Below, piece by piece: positions 1 to 8,699 of a stretch of DNA of 64,000 nucleotides. Source of the stretch: CG2-30-51-40 sp041753575 (GTDB lineage Bacteria; Desulfobacterota; DSM-4660; Desulfatiglandales; Desulfatiglandaceae); assembly GCA_041753575.1 (NCBI GenBank), contig JBGSUA010000115.1:1-64000 (forward strand), in the 5' to 3' direction. Each line of letters opens with the position of its first letter. The first letter of the stretch is position 1. Position numbers and translations under genes: made by a program. Under the pieces are notes generated by a model. That model saw nothing but the letters and a program-made list of their open reading frames with translations, was not told where the DNA came from and made no database searches.

Positions 1-1332
1 ATGGCGGTGGTGGCGGTGGCTCTGTGCTTTGCTATGCCTGCAATGGCCGAGGTCAAGATGACCACCACGGGTTATATGAATGTCAGGGGCATCTATCTTG
101 ATGGAAACGCAGTGAACGACTCGGCGACCGTTGATAACAAGTCCAGCAATGCTTGGTACCTAATGGAAATGGTCATTGATCCGACCCTTCATATCAATGA
201 TAAGGTCAGGATCCACGGTCGTGTGACCGTTATGGAGAGGGTGTGGAACGGCGGTCATGGTGCCGAGTTTGACCAGACCGGTTTCGGGATTGCCGCTAAC
301 AGAGGAGGAAACTACCGCACCGAGCACAACTTCTGGTGGGAGCAGCTCTATATGTCCTTCCCGCTTTTTGACGGCACCCTTTCAGTCGGACGTATGTCCG
401 GAGGCTCCTGGGCCTTCCCCTTCCAGGACAGCGAGTCCAATCGCGACAGAATCAAATATGTAAAGAAGTTTGGGCACATAACCGTGCTGGGTCTTATTGA
501 AAAGCTGGCCGAAGTTGATGGCGGACAGCCGCTTACCCTCAACCCGGCCCCCGGCGACGACTTTACCAATTCCCACAGTGATACAGATGCCTATGCGGTC
601 GGCGCGGTTGTGCCCTTCAGCAAAGACATCATATGGCGCCCCCTTGTGTATTATATCCAGCTTGAGCAGCAGACCGGCACTCACGGATCAGGCTACCTGA
701 TGCTGATATCAAACGGCCTCGGACTCAAGATGGGCCCATTTTTCCTGGACACTGAGATCAACTACTGGAACACCCAGAGGGATGACATTGGAAACGGGGA
801 ATTCGAAGGTGATCAGTGGGCAGGATGGTTGGATACAGGTATGAATTTCGGCCCCGCTCAGGTTGCAGTAGGCGGTTTCTATCTGCAGGGTGAAAGTGAC
901 AAACCGGCTGCCGGCACAAATCCGAAACGACAGTCCCTTAGCACCACCGGCGAGGAATTCCAGCCCATGTTCCTGCTCTTCAGCGAGGACGTAGGGGTTC
1001 TCTGGAACACCTCAGGCGTTGCCAACGGAACAATCGGGGCCAGCGGTTATCAGGCCATCTATCTGCGAGGCGCCTACAAGATCTCCGACACAATGAAGTT
1101 GAGCGGTCTGGCCGGTTATGTGCGGGCTGACAAGATGGAGATTGAAAACGCAGATGATGAAATAGCAATGGAGTTTGATGCCAAGTTTGAGTGGAAGCTC
1201 ATGGACAACCTGACCTATGTGATTGACGCAGGATACCTGATGGCGGGCGACTATGCTAAAGATCCCGTCACCGGCGATGATCTGAGCAATGATGTATTCG
1301 GTATGCGTCACATGCTGGAAATCAAGTGGTAA
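1..1332 (+). CDS. Outer-membrane porin-like protein (5' end probably cut by window)
   Basis: The reading frame is open from base 1. The first residues (MAVVAVALCFAMPAMA-EV) look like the hydrophobic core and cleavage site of a signal peptide without its positively charged start, so the true start probably lies just upstream. The mature part is rich in aromatic and glycine residues with alternating polar and hydrophobic stretches, and it ends in an amphipathic strand (MLEIKW) with a terminal aromatic residue. This is typical of a beta-barrel inserted by BAM. The size (about 440 aa) fits a 16-18-stranded porin. Substrate and exact family are not recognised. A strong terminator follows directly. 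Confidence 0.7.
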   Translation: MAVVAVALCFAMPAMAEVKMTTTGYMNVRGIYLDGNAVNDSATVDNKSSNAWYLMEMVIDPTLHINDKVRIHGRVTVMERVWNGGHGAEFDQTGFGIAANRGGNYRTEHNFWWEQLYMSFPLFDGTLSVGRMSGGSWAFPFQDSESNRDRIKYVKKFGHITVLGLIEKLAEVDGGQPLTLNPAPGDDFTNSHSDTDAYAVGAVVPFSKDIIWRPLVYYIQLEQQTGTHGSGYLMLISNGLGLKMGPFFLDTEINYWNTQRDDIGNGEFEGDQWAGWLDTGMNFGPAQVAVGGFYLQGESDKPAAGTNPKRQSLSTTGEEFQPMFLLFSEDVGVLWNTSGVANGTIGASGYQAIYLRGAYKISDTMKLSGLAGYVRADKMEIENADDEIAMEFDAKFEWKLMDNLTYVIDAGYLMAGDYAKDPVTGDDLSNDVFGMRHMLEIKW

Positions 1333-1360
1333 TTTAAGTTGTAATATAGATGGATTCATG

Positions 1361-1391
1361 AAATCCCGGGGCAGTGCCCCGGGATTTTTTT
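1361..1391 (+). terminator. Rho-independent terminator of porin gene
   Basis: A GC-rich perfect stem (AATCCCGGGGC / GCCCCGGGATT) with a three-base loop is followed by a run of seven T. It lies 30 bp after the porin stop and ends about 20 bp before the next start codon. Confidence 0.9.
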
Positions 1392-1409
1392 GTCCGCGTG
1401 GTCTTTCAG

Positions 1410-4400
1410 ATGATAAGCTCCCAGAGAGAACGTACCCTTCATATCCTGATTACATCCTGTTTTTTCATCTCAGGGATTGCCGGTCTTATCTACCAGGTCC
1501 TCTGGATTAGGATTATTGATAAGGTGCTTGGAAGCGCCCCTTATGCTGTAGCCGCCGTCCTTACTGTCTTCATGGCAGGCCTTGGGGCGGGGAGCTATTT
1601 TGCCGGGAGATTCGGCGAGAGGCTCAGACAAAGACGCAGTCTTCTGTCAGCCTACGGATGGATGGAAGCGGCAATAGGCATCTACGGCATCTCAAGCCCT
1701 CTTCTGATCGCCTTGCTTACCCCTGTTTACCGGGCGGCCTACAACCATATATTCGAGATATTCTGGCTCTATCAGATCCTTGGGCTTCTGGGCTGCGGCC
1801 TGATCCTGTTCCTGCCGGTCGCCCTCATGGGCGCGACGCTTCCCATACTGTGCCGTTTTCATGTGCTAAGCCTTTCACACCTCGGGGAAAGGACAGGGAG
1901 GCTTTACGGCATAAACACAGCCGGAGCTGCGGTGGGGGCGGTTATGGCTGGATTTTACCTTATCCCAAGGATGGGTGTTTGGGGTGGCCTTTTCATTGCG
2001 GCCGGATTTAATCTCCTTGTGGCGTTTTTGAGTATTTTGATTTTGCCTGGAATGACAAGGCCGGAAAGCCAGGATGGAGACAGGCATGAAGCCAGGGCCT
2101 CGGCCAAGGTTTTCGCGCAGCCAAGGGACTCAGCAGACTCTGTCATGAGTACCGATCTTTTGGATGGGCGAATGCGGGCGTGGGCGCTAATTATATTCGC
2201 CGTCTCGGGTTTCTGCGCCATGTCCTACGAGGTTATCTGGACGCGGCTTCTCGGACTCCTGATAGGCCCGACAACCTATTCCTTCACCATCGTTGTATCC
2301 ACCTTCATACTGGGGCTTGCCGCGGGAAGCATCGTATTCGGGTGGATCTCGGACAGGAGCAGGGATCCTTTCAAGCTCCTTGTGATTACGCAGATGACGG
2401 CGGCCATACTATCGGTGCTCCTGAGTCAATTCCTGGGGGGAAGTCAGTTCTTCTTCGCCAAACTCATCTATTCCTTTAGAGAGAACTTCCCTCTCCTGAT
2501 GCTGGCGCAATCCCTAATCCTCTTTGGGATGCTTGTGATCCCAACCTTCTTCCTCGGGGCCGCCTTTCCCATCGTAAACAAGCTCTTCACCCGGTCATTT
2601 GATGGCATCGGAAGATCTGTGGGGACGGCCTATGCGGTAAATACCGTTGGCGCGATTTTAGGCTCATTTGCCGCCGGGTTTGTCATGATTCCTTTCATGG
2701 GGAAAGAAAACGCGCTCAGGATCGCGGGAGGCCTTCAATTTTTCACGGCTATCGGCGGGGGATTTCACGTCTTTTACAATGCCGGGAAAGCAGGCATCCG
2801 GAGGGCGCTAATATCTGCGGGATGTGTCGGCCTCGGGATAGTTCTTTTTACGAGTTTCCCCTCATGGAACCGGATGCTCCTTTCCTACGGACGCTACAGG
2901 GATTTCCGCTCCATTGAAGGAGACCTGCTGAGAACCTCATGGCCAGAGGCGCTTTTCAAGGGAAACGATATACTGTCGAGACAGGAAATGGGCCGGAGCC
3001 TTGTATTTTATGGAGACGGTATCGGTGGGTTTACCACCGTTGAAAGGCTCACGGACAGCCTGGGAACAGTGCGCTACACCCTGCTCAACAGCGGTAAACC
3101 GGACGCCTCTTCCCACGGGGATAGATCCACCCAGACCCTCCTTGCCCATCTTCCACTTCTTTTTCACCCCGACCCAAAGAAGATCATGGTCCTTGGCCTC
3201 GCAAGCGGCATGACGGCCGGGGAGGCACTTCTATACCCGATAGAGCGCCTTGACGTGATCGAGATAAGCAATGAAGTGGTGAAGGCATGCCGGCTCTTTT
3301 CCCAATGGAACAACAACTGCCTTGAAAACCCCGTCTCAAGGGTCATTGTTCAGGACGGCAGGAATCACCTTGCCCTGACGAACGCACGATATGACGTGAT
3401 AGTCTCGGAACCTTCAAACCCCTGGATGGCCGGGCTTGCCAATCTCTATTCGAAGGAGTTTTTTGAGACTGTCAAGGCGCGGCTTAGAGGAAACGGCATC
3501 TTTGTCCAGTGGATACACTCCTATGAGATGGATTGGCCCGCCTTTTCAATGGTCGGAAGGACCTTTGCCTCCGTCTTTCCCGAATCTGTCATGTTCGCGA
3601 CCTTGACCGGAGTGGGGGACTATCTTCTTGTGGGGTTCAGGGAAAGGCTGGATTTAAACCCGGATACGGCTTCAGGGCGGCTTAAATACGCCCAAAGGTC
3701 GGCGAACATGTCCCTCCCCGATGCCCGTCTCCTGTATAATCTAATTGTGACAGAAGACCTGAAGCATGTCTTCGGAGATGGGCCGCTCCATACCGACAAC
3801 AGACCGAAGCTTGAGTTCGCCGCCCCAAGGGCCCTTTACAGCAGGGGCGAAGACATAGATGAAAAGATAAGAGAGAGAAGGACTGTTTCCAAGGCTACAA
3901 GAGGTGTGCTTGAATCCGGCAATAATGATGAATTGATGCTCGACATGGTGGAGTTTGCGTCTTCCGTCCTTTCGCCTCTTTTTGCCCTGTTTAACTCCGA
4001 GAAAGCCTTGCCTCAGGAAAGGGCACGGTTTCTCAGCCTTGTTGACGGGTTCTGCGGCAGGAACCTTGTGGGCGACTATGGGGTGTTTCCTGAAGCGGGA
4101 TCAAGACGCAGGTGCGCGGAAACACAGGCTGAGATAATGAAGGCGCAGGCAGTTTCCAGGCCGGATGACCCGGACCTTTTCTTCAGCCTGGGAATAGCCT
4201 TGAGGGAATCGGGCGAGAGGGAGAAGACAGTGGAGGCCTTCGAAAAGGCCGCCTCGCTTGATCCCCTGCATCTGAGAGTGAGAAACAGCCTGGGGGTCGA
4301 ATACCTCATCTCAGGTGAACTCTCAAGGGCTGAGGGGCTTTTCCGCGAGGCCCTGAAAATACATCCCGGCTACGCGACGGCCTTTTTTAACCTTGCGCAG

Positions 4401-4514
4401 GTCTCCCTGAGGCGCGGGGAAAAGGGCGAAGCCATATCATACCTCAGAAAAGGTCTTTCCTTTGAAGACAATGCGGCCGCGAAAGACCTCCTGAGGCGCC
4501 TTCTTCTTTCTTGA
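1410..4514 (+). CDS. Membrane-embedded spermidine synthase-like protein with C-terminal TPRs
   Basis: Two homologous membrane halves (motifs SGIAGLIYQVLWIRII near residue 16 and SGFCAMSYEVIWTRLL near 262) make a roughly 14-helix region. A spermidine-synthase-fold domain follows, with a SAM/dcSAM-type glycine loop (VLGLASGMTAGEAL, about residue 590) and the motif EPSNPWMAG (about 666). The last 110 residues are tetratricopeptide repeats. This is the 'fused MFS/spermidine synthase' family. Members are usually annotated as polyamine aminopropyltransferases, but the substrate of the membrane form is unproven. The ATG at 1410 is chosen because an earlier in-frame ATG at 1374 lies inside the upstream terminator. 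The Shine-Dalgarno sequence is weak. Confidence 0.75.
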   Translation: MISSQRERTLHILITSCFFISGIAGLIYQVLWIRIIDKVLGSAPYAVAAVLTVFMAGLGAGSYFAGRFGERLRQRRSLLSAYGWMEAAIGIYGISSPLLIALLTPVYRAAYNHIFEIFWLYQILGLLGCGLILFLPVALMGATLPILCRFHVLSLSHLGERTGRLYGINTAGAAVGAVMAGFYLIPRMGVWGGLFIAAGFNLLVAFLSILILPGMTRPESQDGDRHEARASAKVFAQPRDSADSVMSTDLLDGRMRAWALIIFAVSGFCAMSYEVIWTRLLGLLIGPTTYSFTIVVSTFILGLAAGSIVFGWISDRSRDPFKLLVITQMTAAILSVLLSQFLGGSQFFFAKLIYSFRENFPLLMLAQSLILFGMLVIPTFFLGAAFPIVNKLFTRSFDGIGRSVGTAYAVNTVGAILGSFAAGFVMIPFMGKENALRIAGGLQFFTAIGGGFHVFYNAGKAGIRRALISAGCVGLGIVLFTSFPSWNRMLLSYGRYRDFRSIEGDLLRTSWPEALFKGNDILSRQEMGRSLVFYGDGIGGFTTVERLTDSLGTVRYTLLNSGKPDASSHGDRSTQTLLAHLPLLFHPDPKKIMVLGLASGMTAGEALLYPIERLDVIEISNEVVKACRLFSQWNNNCLENPVSRVIVQDGRNHLALTNARYDVIVSEPSNPWMAGLANLYSKEFFETVKARLRGNGIFVQWIHSYEMDWPAFSMVGRTFASVFPESVMFATLTGVGDYLLVGFRERLDLNPDTASGRLKYAQRSANMSLPDARLLYNLIVTEDLKHVFGDGPLHTDNRPKLEFAAPRALYSRGEDIDEKIRERRTVSKATRGVLESGNNDELMLDMVEFASSVLSPLFALFNSEKALPQERARFLSLVDGFCGRNLVGDYGVFPEAGSRRRCAETQAEIMKAQAVSRPDDPDLFFSLGIALRESGEREKTVEAFEKAASLDPLHLRVRNSLGVEYLISGELSRAEGLFREALKIHPGYATAFFNLAQVSLRRGEKGEAISYLRKGLSFEDNAAAKDLLRRLLLS

Positions 4515-4533
4515 AAGCTCCGTGAAAAGTCCA

Positions 4534-4562
4534 TTGACATGAACTATAGGACAGTGTAATCT
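4534..4562 (+). promoter_or_regulatory. Possible sigma-70 promoter for the toxin-antitoxin pair
   Basis: TTGACA at 4534-4539 is followed after 17 bp by TAATCT (4557-4562), 37 bp before the antitoxin start. The -35 is perfect and the -10 is a partial match. Confidence 0.4.
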
Positions 4563-4598
4563 TATGTCCGATATTGTAATTTGAAAGGATGATTCTTT

Positions 4599-5012
4599 AT
4601 GGCCGGAATCCAAAAGAGCCTGCGTCTCCCACCGGAGACCTTGCGGGAAATTGAACGAATGGCCGAAGACACGGGCCGGGATTTTTCTGGGGTAACCCTG
4701 GACCTCTTAGCCGAGGCCATAAAGATGAGGCGTTGCCCAGGGATCGTTCTGGCCGAAGGGGTGAGCGGCCGGAGGGCGCGGGTGGCCGGAACCGGGATCG
4801 AAGTCTGGGAGATTTTGGCCAATTACAAAAGCCTCAATCAAGACTTCAATCGTCTTCAGAAGGCCTTTCATTGGCTCATGGCGGATCAGCTCAGATCGGC
4901 CCTTGGTTATTATGAGACCTACCCGGAAGAAATTGATGAATTGATCGCCCGGAATCGGGACTGGACAAGCGAGACACTAAAGAAACGGCATCCTCGGATG
5001 ACGCCTTTATGA
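4599..5012 (+). CDS. DUF433-family antitoxin (VapB-like)
   Basis: 137 aa. The N-terminal 45 residues resemble a ribbon-helix-helix segment (IQKSLRLPPETLREIERMAE). The C-terminal half is the DUF433 winged-helix type (ARVAGTGIEVWEILANYK, then a helix ending EIDELIARN). DUF433 proteins are normally the first gene of a pair with a DUF5615 PIN-like protein, as here. They are expected to bind DNA at their own promoter and to neutralise the partner. The stop overlaps the next start (ATGA, 5009-5012), so translation is probably coupled. Confidence 0.75.
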   Translation: MAGIQKSLRLPPETLREIERMAEDTGRDFSGVTLDLLAEAIKMRRCPGIVLAEGVSGRRARVAGTGIEVWEILANYKSLNQDFNRLQKAFHWLMADQLRSALGYYETYPEEIDELIARNRDWTSETLKKRHPRMTPL

Positions 5013-5383
5013 TCAAGTTCTATCTGGATGAGGACTTGAGCCCCAAGATTGCTGTGATCCTAAGAAAAACCGGCATGGAGGCGGTTAGCGCCCATGAAGT
5101 GGAGATGATTGCGGCGTCAGACCTGGAGCAGTTGGAATTTGCGGCACGCGAAAAAAGATGTCTGGTTACCAGAAACAGAAACGATTTCATTCGGCTCACC
5201 CAGCAGTTTATTAATGACCGACGGCCCCATTGGGGTGTGCTGATTGTCTCTTATTCCCTGCCGGGCGACCAGTTCGCCAGGATAGCGCGTCTGCTGAAAA
5301 TCTATGCCTCTCAACACCCTTCAGGGCTGGAACCCTATGAGGTTGATTTCCTTCCAAGTCAGGTAAAGGCCGAAGCTGCCTGA
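5009..5383 (+). CDS. DUF5615 PIN-like toxin (Mut7-C/VapC-like nuclease)
   Basis: 124 aa. The start shows the PIN-like acidic motif (MIKFYLDEDLSPKIA). After a helix comes the second conserved block (CLVTRNRNDFIRL), typical of DUF5615/Mut7-C proteins. The family is predicted to cut RNA using these acidic residues. It overlaps the DUF433 gene by four bases, which supports a type II toxin-antitoxin module. Activity has not been shown for this protein; function is inferred from family and pairing. Confidence 0.75.
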   Translation: MIKFYLDEDLSPKIAVILRKTGMEAVSAHEVEMIAASDLEQLEFAAREKRCLVTRNRNDFIRLTQQFINDRRPHWGVLIVSYSLPGDQFARIARLLKIYASQHPSGLEPYEVDFLPSQVKAEAA

Positions 5384-5495
5384 GCTGCACAGTAAGCTCC
5401 ATGACCCCGGCTTGAACCGTTTCCGGGTGGATACAGCCATAGGCGGTATTGTGGCAGGGTGCCTCGAAAGCGGAATCCGGCAAGCAAGAATGCAA

Positions 5496-5567
5496 CCCTG
5501 CCCCTGCCCCCTAGCCCCTAGCCCCTAGCTCCCTGCCCCTAGCCCCTGCCCCTAGCCCCTGCCCCTC
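5496..5567 (+). repeat. Simple C-rich tandem repeat (CCCCTAG/CCCCTGC units)
   Basis: About nine imperfect copies of a 6-8 bp unit (CCCCTAG, CCCCTGC) lie in the gap between the toxin-antitoxin pair and serA. Strand bias is extreme (C/T on plus). The region 5384-5669 otherwise holds no gene. It ends with the serA ribosome site GAGGAGAAG just before 5670. Confidence 0.85.
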
Positions 5568-5669
5568 CAAACGGTCACCGCCCTTCTTGACAAATAGCAG
5601 CCAAATGCTAGAATCCCTTGGTGTCTTAAGAAATCGTAGTGAATAGATTGATACTTTTGAGGAGAAGTC

Positions 5670-7250
5670 ATGAAGGTCCTTGTGTGCGAAAGGCTTGCCG
5701 AGGCCGGTATCAAGATCTTTGATGAAACACCGGACATCGAGGTGGATGTCAGCACAGGGCTTACCCACGAGGAACTGGGAAGTATAATCGGTGATTATGA
5801 TGGCGTGGCGGTAGGAGGGTCAACCCGGATAACGGAGCATATCATTGAAGCCGCATCCAGGCTCAAGGTGATAGGCCGAGCGGGCGCGGGTCTTGAAAAC
5901 GTTGATCTTAAGGCGGCAAGCAGACGCGGCATCGTGGTCATGAATACTCCTGAGGGCCATGCGGTCGCGACTGCCGAACACGCTATAGCCCTTATCCTGG
6001 CGCTTTCAAGAAATATTGCCCAGGCCTGCCAATCGCTCAGAGAAGGCAGATGGGAAAAGGCAAGATTCGCCGGGCAGGAGATCTTTAACAAGGTTCTGGG
6101 CATTGTGGGGGCAGGGCACATCGGGAGGATCGTTGCAGACAGGGCAAAGGGCCTCAGGATGCAGGTCATTGTCTATGATCCGCACATCAAACCTGATGTC
6201 GTAGAGAGGCTTGATCTTGAGCCGGTGTCCTTTGAAGATCTGCTTGCAAGGTCCGATTACATAAGTGTCCATACGCCGAAGACGGCTGAGACCCTTAATC
6301 TTTTCAATAGAGACAGCCTTGCCCTTATGAAAAATGGTGCGATGCTTATAAACTGTGCACACGCAGGGATAGTAAATGAAGAAGATCTCTTCAACGCTCT
6401 GGAAAACGGGTCGCTCGGAGGGGCGGCGCTTGATGTTTTTACAAGGGAGCCTCCAGGGGCACACCGTCTCATGGAACTGCCCAATTTTATCTGCACGCCT
6501 CACCTGAGTGCTTCTACAAAGGAGGCTGAGGAAGCGGTGGCAAGGGAACTGGCGCAGCAGATGACGGCCTATCTCCTTCACGGCGCGGTAAAAAACGCGG
6601 TTAATGTGCCCTCCATCAGCTCGGAGCTGATGAATACCCTTGGGCCCTATGTCATCCTCATGGAGAGGATGGGGCTTCTCCATGCGCAGCTTGCGGAGGG
6701 TGCCACACTTGAGGTCAGCGTCAGGTTTTCGGGGGCCATTACGGAACACGACACCGCTCCGCTAACAACGGCAGTGCTGAAGGGTCTGCTTACTCCCGTA
6801 CTGGGAGACCATGTCAATTTTGTGAACGCCATGATCCTCGCTAACGACCGTGGTGTGAAGATAACGGAATCCCGGACCAGGACATGCGATGATTTCTCAA
6901 GCCTCGTAATCGTGACCGTAAAGAACCTTGAAGGAGAAAACCTGGTCTCCGGCACCATCTTCGGGGCGCGTATGCCAAGGATCATTCGGATAAACGATTT
7001 TTACCTGGAGGCAGTGCCGGAGGGACACCTTCTTCTGATTAGGAGCGAGGACAGGCCAGGCGTCATAGGCCTTATGGGGACAGCGCTTGGAAGACACGGT
7101 ATCAACATAAACCGTATGCAGGTGGGGCAACAAAGGGATGGCGGGAAAAATATAATATTGCTCACGACCGGCCTAAAGGCATCTGAGGAGGCTGTAGCGG
7201 AACTCCTTGGGCTTTCGCAGGTTGAGTCGGTTAAAATGATCGAACTTTAG
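5670..7250 (+). CDS. serA: D-3-phosphoglycerate dehydrogenase, long form
   Basis: 526 aa, the length of the long PGDH type: substrate and NAD domains, an intervening domain (ASB) and a C-terminal ACT domain (RPGVIGLMGTALGRHGIN). It would oxidise 3-phosphoglycerate in the first step of serine synthesis. The Rossmann loop is GIVGAGHIGRIVAD (about residue 145). The catalytic Glu (FTREPP) and His (CTPHLSAST) are present. However, the block that normally reads ARGG(I/V)V reads CAHAGIVNEE, so the usual substrate-binding Arg is replaced by His. The activity or preferred substrate may therefore differ. The ribosome site GAGGAGAAG is well spaced. It is the first gene of a plus-strand run. Confidence 0.88.
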   Translation: MKVLVCERLAEAGIKIFDETPDIEVDVSTGLTHEELGSIIGDYDGVAVGGSTRITEHIIEAASRLKVIGRAGAGLENVDLKAASRRGIVVMNTPEGHAVATAEHAIALILALSRNIAQACQSLREGRWEKARFAGQEIFNKVLGIVGAGHIGRIVADRAKGLRMQVIVYDPHIKPDVVERLDLEPVSFEDLLARSDYISVHTPKTAETLNLFNRDSLALMKNGAMLINCAHAGIVNEEDLFNALENGSLGGAALDVFTREPPGAHRLMELPNFICTPHLSASTKEAEEAVARELAQQMTAYLLHGAVKNAVNVPSISSELMNTLGPYVILMERMGLLHAQLAEGATLEVSVRFSGAITEHDTAPLTTAVLKGLLTPVLGDHVNFVNAMILANDRGVKITESRTRTCDDFSSLVIVTVKNLEGENLVSGTIFGARMPRIIRINDFYLEAVPEGHLLLIRSEDRPGVIGLMGTALGRHGININRMQVGQQRDGGKNIILLTTGLKASEEAVAELLGLSQVESVKMIEL

Positions 7251-7260
7251 GAGTTTTGAT

Positions 7261-7644
7261 ATGTCTGAAGAGGAAAAGGGTTTTGTCGTAAAGGATAGAA
7301 GGGCCTTTGACGAGAAGGGCACGGTAAAAAAGGAAGAGGCGAAGCCGGAGCAGAAGACCTCCGGGCGTGAAAAGGAACCCCGTACCGGGAGAATGCCTCT
7401 GCCTGAGGCTAATTTCAGCACTTTCATTTTCAGCCTCAGCTCAACCGCTCTGTTCCATATGGGTGAGATAGCTGATCCTCAGACAGGGGAGAGAAAACAG
7501 GACCTGCCTCTGGCAAAGCACTCGATAGATACCCTGGGTATGCTCTGGGAAAAGACAAAGGGGAACCTTACCCAGGAGGAGGGGAAGTTCCTTGACAGCA
7601 TTCTGACGGAGTTGCGGCTACGCTACGTCAAGATCACAAAATGA
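7261..7644 (+). CDS. DUF1844 family protein
   Basis: 127 aa. A charged, low-complexity N-terminal half (residues 1-45, rich in K/E) precedes the conserved DUF1844 core (NFSTFIFSLSSTALFHMGE, then DLPLAKHSIDTLGMLWEKTKGNLTQEE). The function of this family is unknown. It is common in deltaproteobacteria and often sits beside housekeeping genes, as here. It starts 11 bp after serA, and its stop overlaps the ispE ATG (ATGA). Confidence 0.85.
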   Translation: MSEEEKGFVVKDRRAFDEKGTVKKEEAKPEQKTSGREKEPRTGRMPLPEANFSTFIFSLSSTALFHMGEIADPQTGERKQDLPLAKHSIDTLGMLWEKTKGNLTQEEGKFLDSILTELRLRYVKITK

Positions 7645-8585
7645 CGGGTTCGGATAGCGCTGCCGGATCTCCTCCTGGCGCGGGGAAATGCGGTCCCGAT
7701 ACGCAATCTGGTATAGCTCGCGCTGAATGTTTTTCAGGTTTTTGCGTGTCAGCTCCTGCCAAGATCAATGTGGGTCTGAGGGTTACAGGGGTAAGGCCGG
7801 ATGGGTACCACGAACTGGTAACCGTCATGGTCCCCGTGTCCCTTTATGACAGACTTGAGTTTTGGAGTTGCGGCGAGGGAGTATCCATAGACTGCTCTGG
7901 AAACCCTGTTCCTTGCGGAGAGAAAAACCTTGCCTGCAGGGCGGCTGAGGCCTTTTTTGCGCAATCCGGCATCAAAGGCGGCGTGAAGATTCTGCTTGAA
8001 AAGAAGATACCTGTAGCAGCCGGGCTTGGCGGGGGAAGCAGCGACGCGGCGGCAACTCTTTCCTCTCTGAATAGAATCTTCGGGGATCCGCTTGATCAGG
8101 CCGCCCTGGAAACAGTCGCACTGGGTCTAGGGGCGGATGTCCCGTTTTTTCTCAGGCATGGGCCGTGCCTAGCGCGCGGTATAGGCGAGTTGCTTGAGCC
8201 ATTAGAAGGTTGGCCCGGTTTTTGGTATGTGATAGTGACTCCTCCTGTTGAGGTTTCAACGGCCTGGGTATATGCCAATCTTAAAATCAGCTTGACAAGC
8301 GACAAGTTAGCCGATAACATAGCGCAATTCAAAACAACTCCATTTGAGGTGGCAGGTTTCTTTAAAAATGATCTGGAGGCCGTCACCGCTGCAAGCTTTC
8401 CTGTCATTAACCGCATCAAGGAGCTCTTGTATGATGCGGGCGCGGAAGGTGCCCTGATGTCAGGCAGTGGTCCCAGCGTATATGGTATATTTAAAACAGA
8501 GACAAAGGCGAAGGAGGCAAAAACCTGCCTTATGCCCAAGCGGCTTGGCGAGGTCTTTGTAGTTTCGGAGGATCTCAAGGTATAA
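7641..8585 (+). CDS. ispE: 4-diphosphocytidyl-2-C-methyl-D-erythritol kinase
   Basis: GHMP kinase of the MEP isoprenoid pathway. It phosphorylates CDP-methylerythritol at O2. The N-terminal block SAPAKINVGLRV, the ATP loop PVAAGLGGGSSDAAA (about residue 127) and the C-terminal MSGSGPSVYGIF are typical. From the ATG at 7641 the protein has about 35 extra residues before the conserved start. A GTG at 7746 (FC-VSAPAK) is an alternative. I keep the ATG because it overlaps the preceding stop. A second MEP gene, ispG, lies at 45.2 kb. Confidence 0.9.
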   Translation: MTGSDSAAGSPPGAGKCGPDTQSGIARAECFSGFCVSAPAKINVGLRVTGVRPDGYHELVTVMVPVSLYDRLEFWSCGEGVSIDCSGNPVPCGEKNLACRAAEAFFAQSGIKGGVKILLEKKIPVAAGLGGGSSDAAATLSSLNRIFGDPLDQAALETVALGLGADVPFFLRHGPCLARGIGELLEPLEGWPGFWYVIVTPPVEVSTAWVYANLKISLTSDKLADNIAQFKTTPFEVAGFFKNDLEAVTAASFPVINRIKELLYDAGAEGALMSGSGPSVYGIFKTETKAKEAKTCLMPKRLGEVFVVSEDLKV

Positions 8586-8604
8586 AATGCAAGTCGAGCT
8601 TCGA

Positions 8605-8679
8605 TGGGGTGTCGTCAAGCGGTAAGACACGGGCCTTTGGAGCCCGCATTCGGAGGTTCGAATCCTCCCACCCCAGCCA
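8605..8679 (+). tRNA. tRNA-Gln (anticodon TTG)
   Basis: A cloverleaf can be drawn: acceptor stem TGGGGTG/CACCCCA, anticodon stem CGGGC/GCCCG with loop CTTTGGA (anticodon TTG), T arm GGAGG-TTCGAAT-CCTCC, discriminator G and encoded CCA (8677-8679). It sits between ispE and prs, an arrangement I recall from other deltaproteobacteria. Confidence 0.95.
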
Positions 8680-8699
8680 AATGAAAACCGGTGTTAATT

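Noticed and set aside
1374..1409. Upstream ATG extending the spermidine-synthase-like protein
   Set aside because: It lies inside the porin terminator stem; the first residues it adds are read from the hairpin and T-run.
5496..5567. CRISPR array
   Set aside because: Units are only 6-8 bp with no spacers and there are no cas genes in the window.
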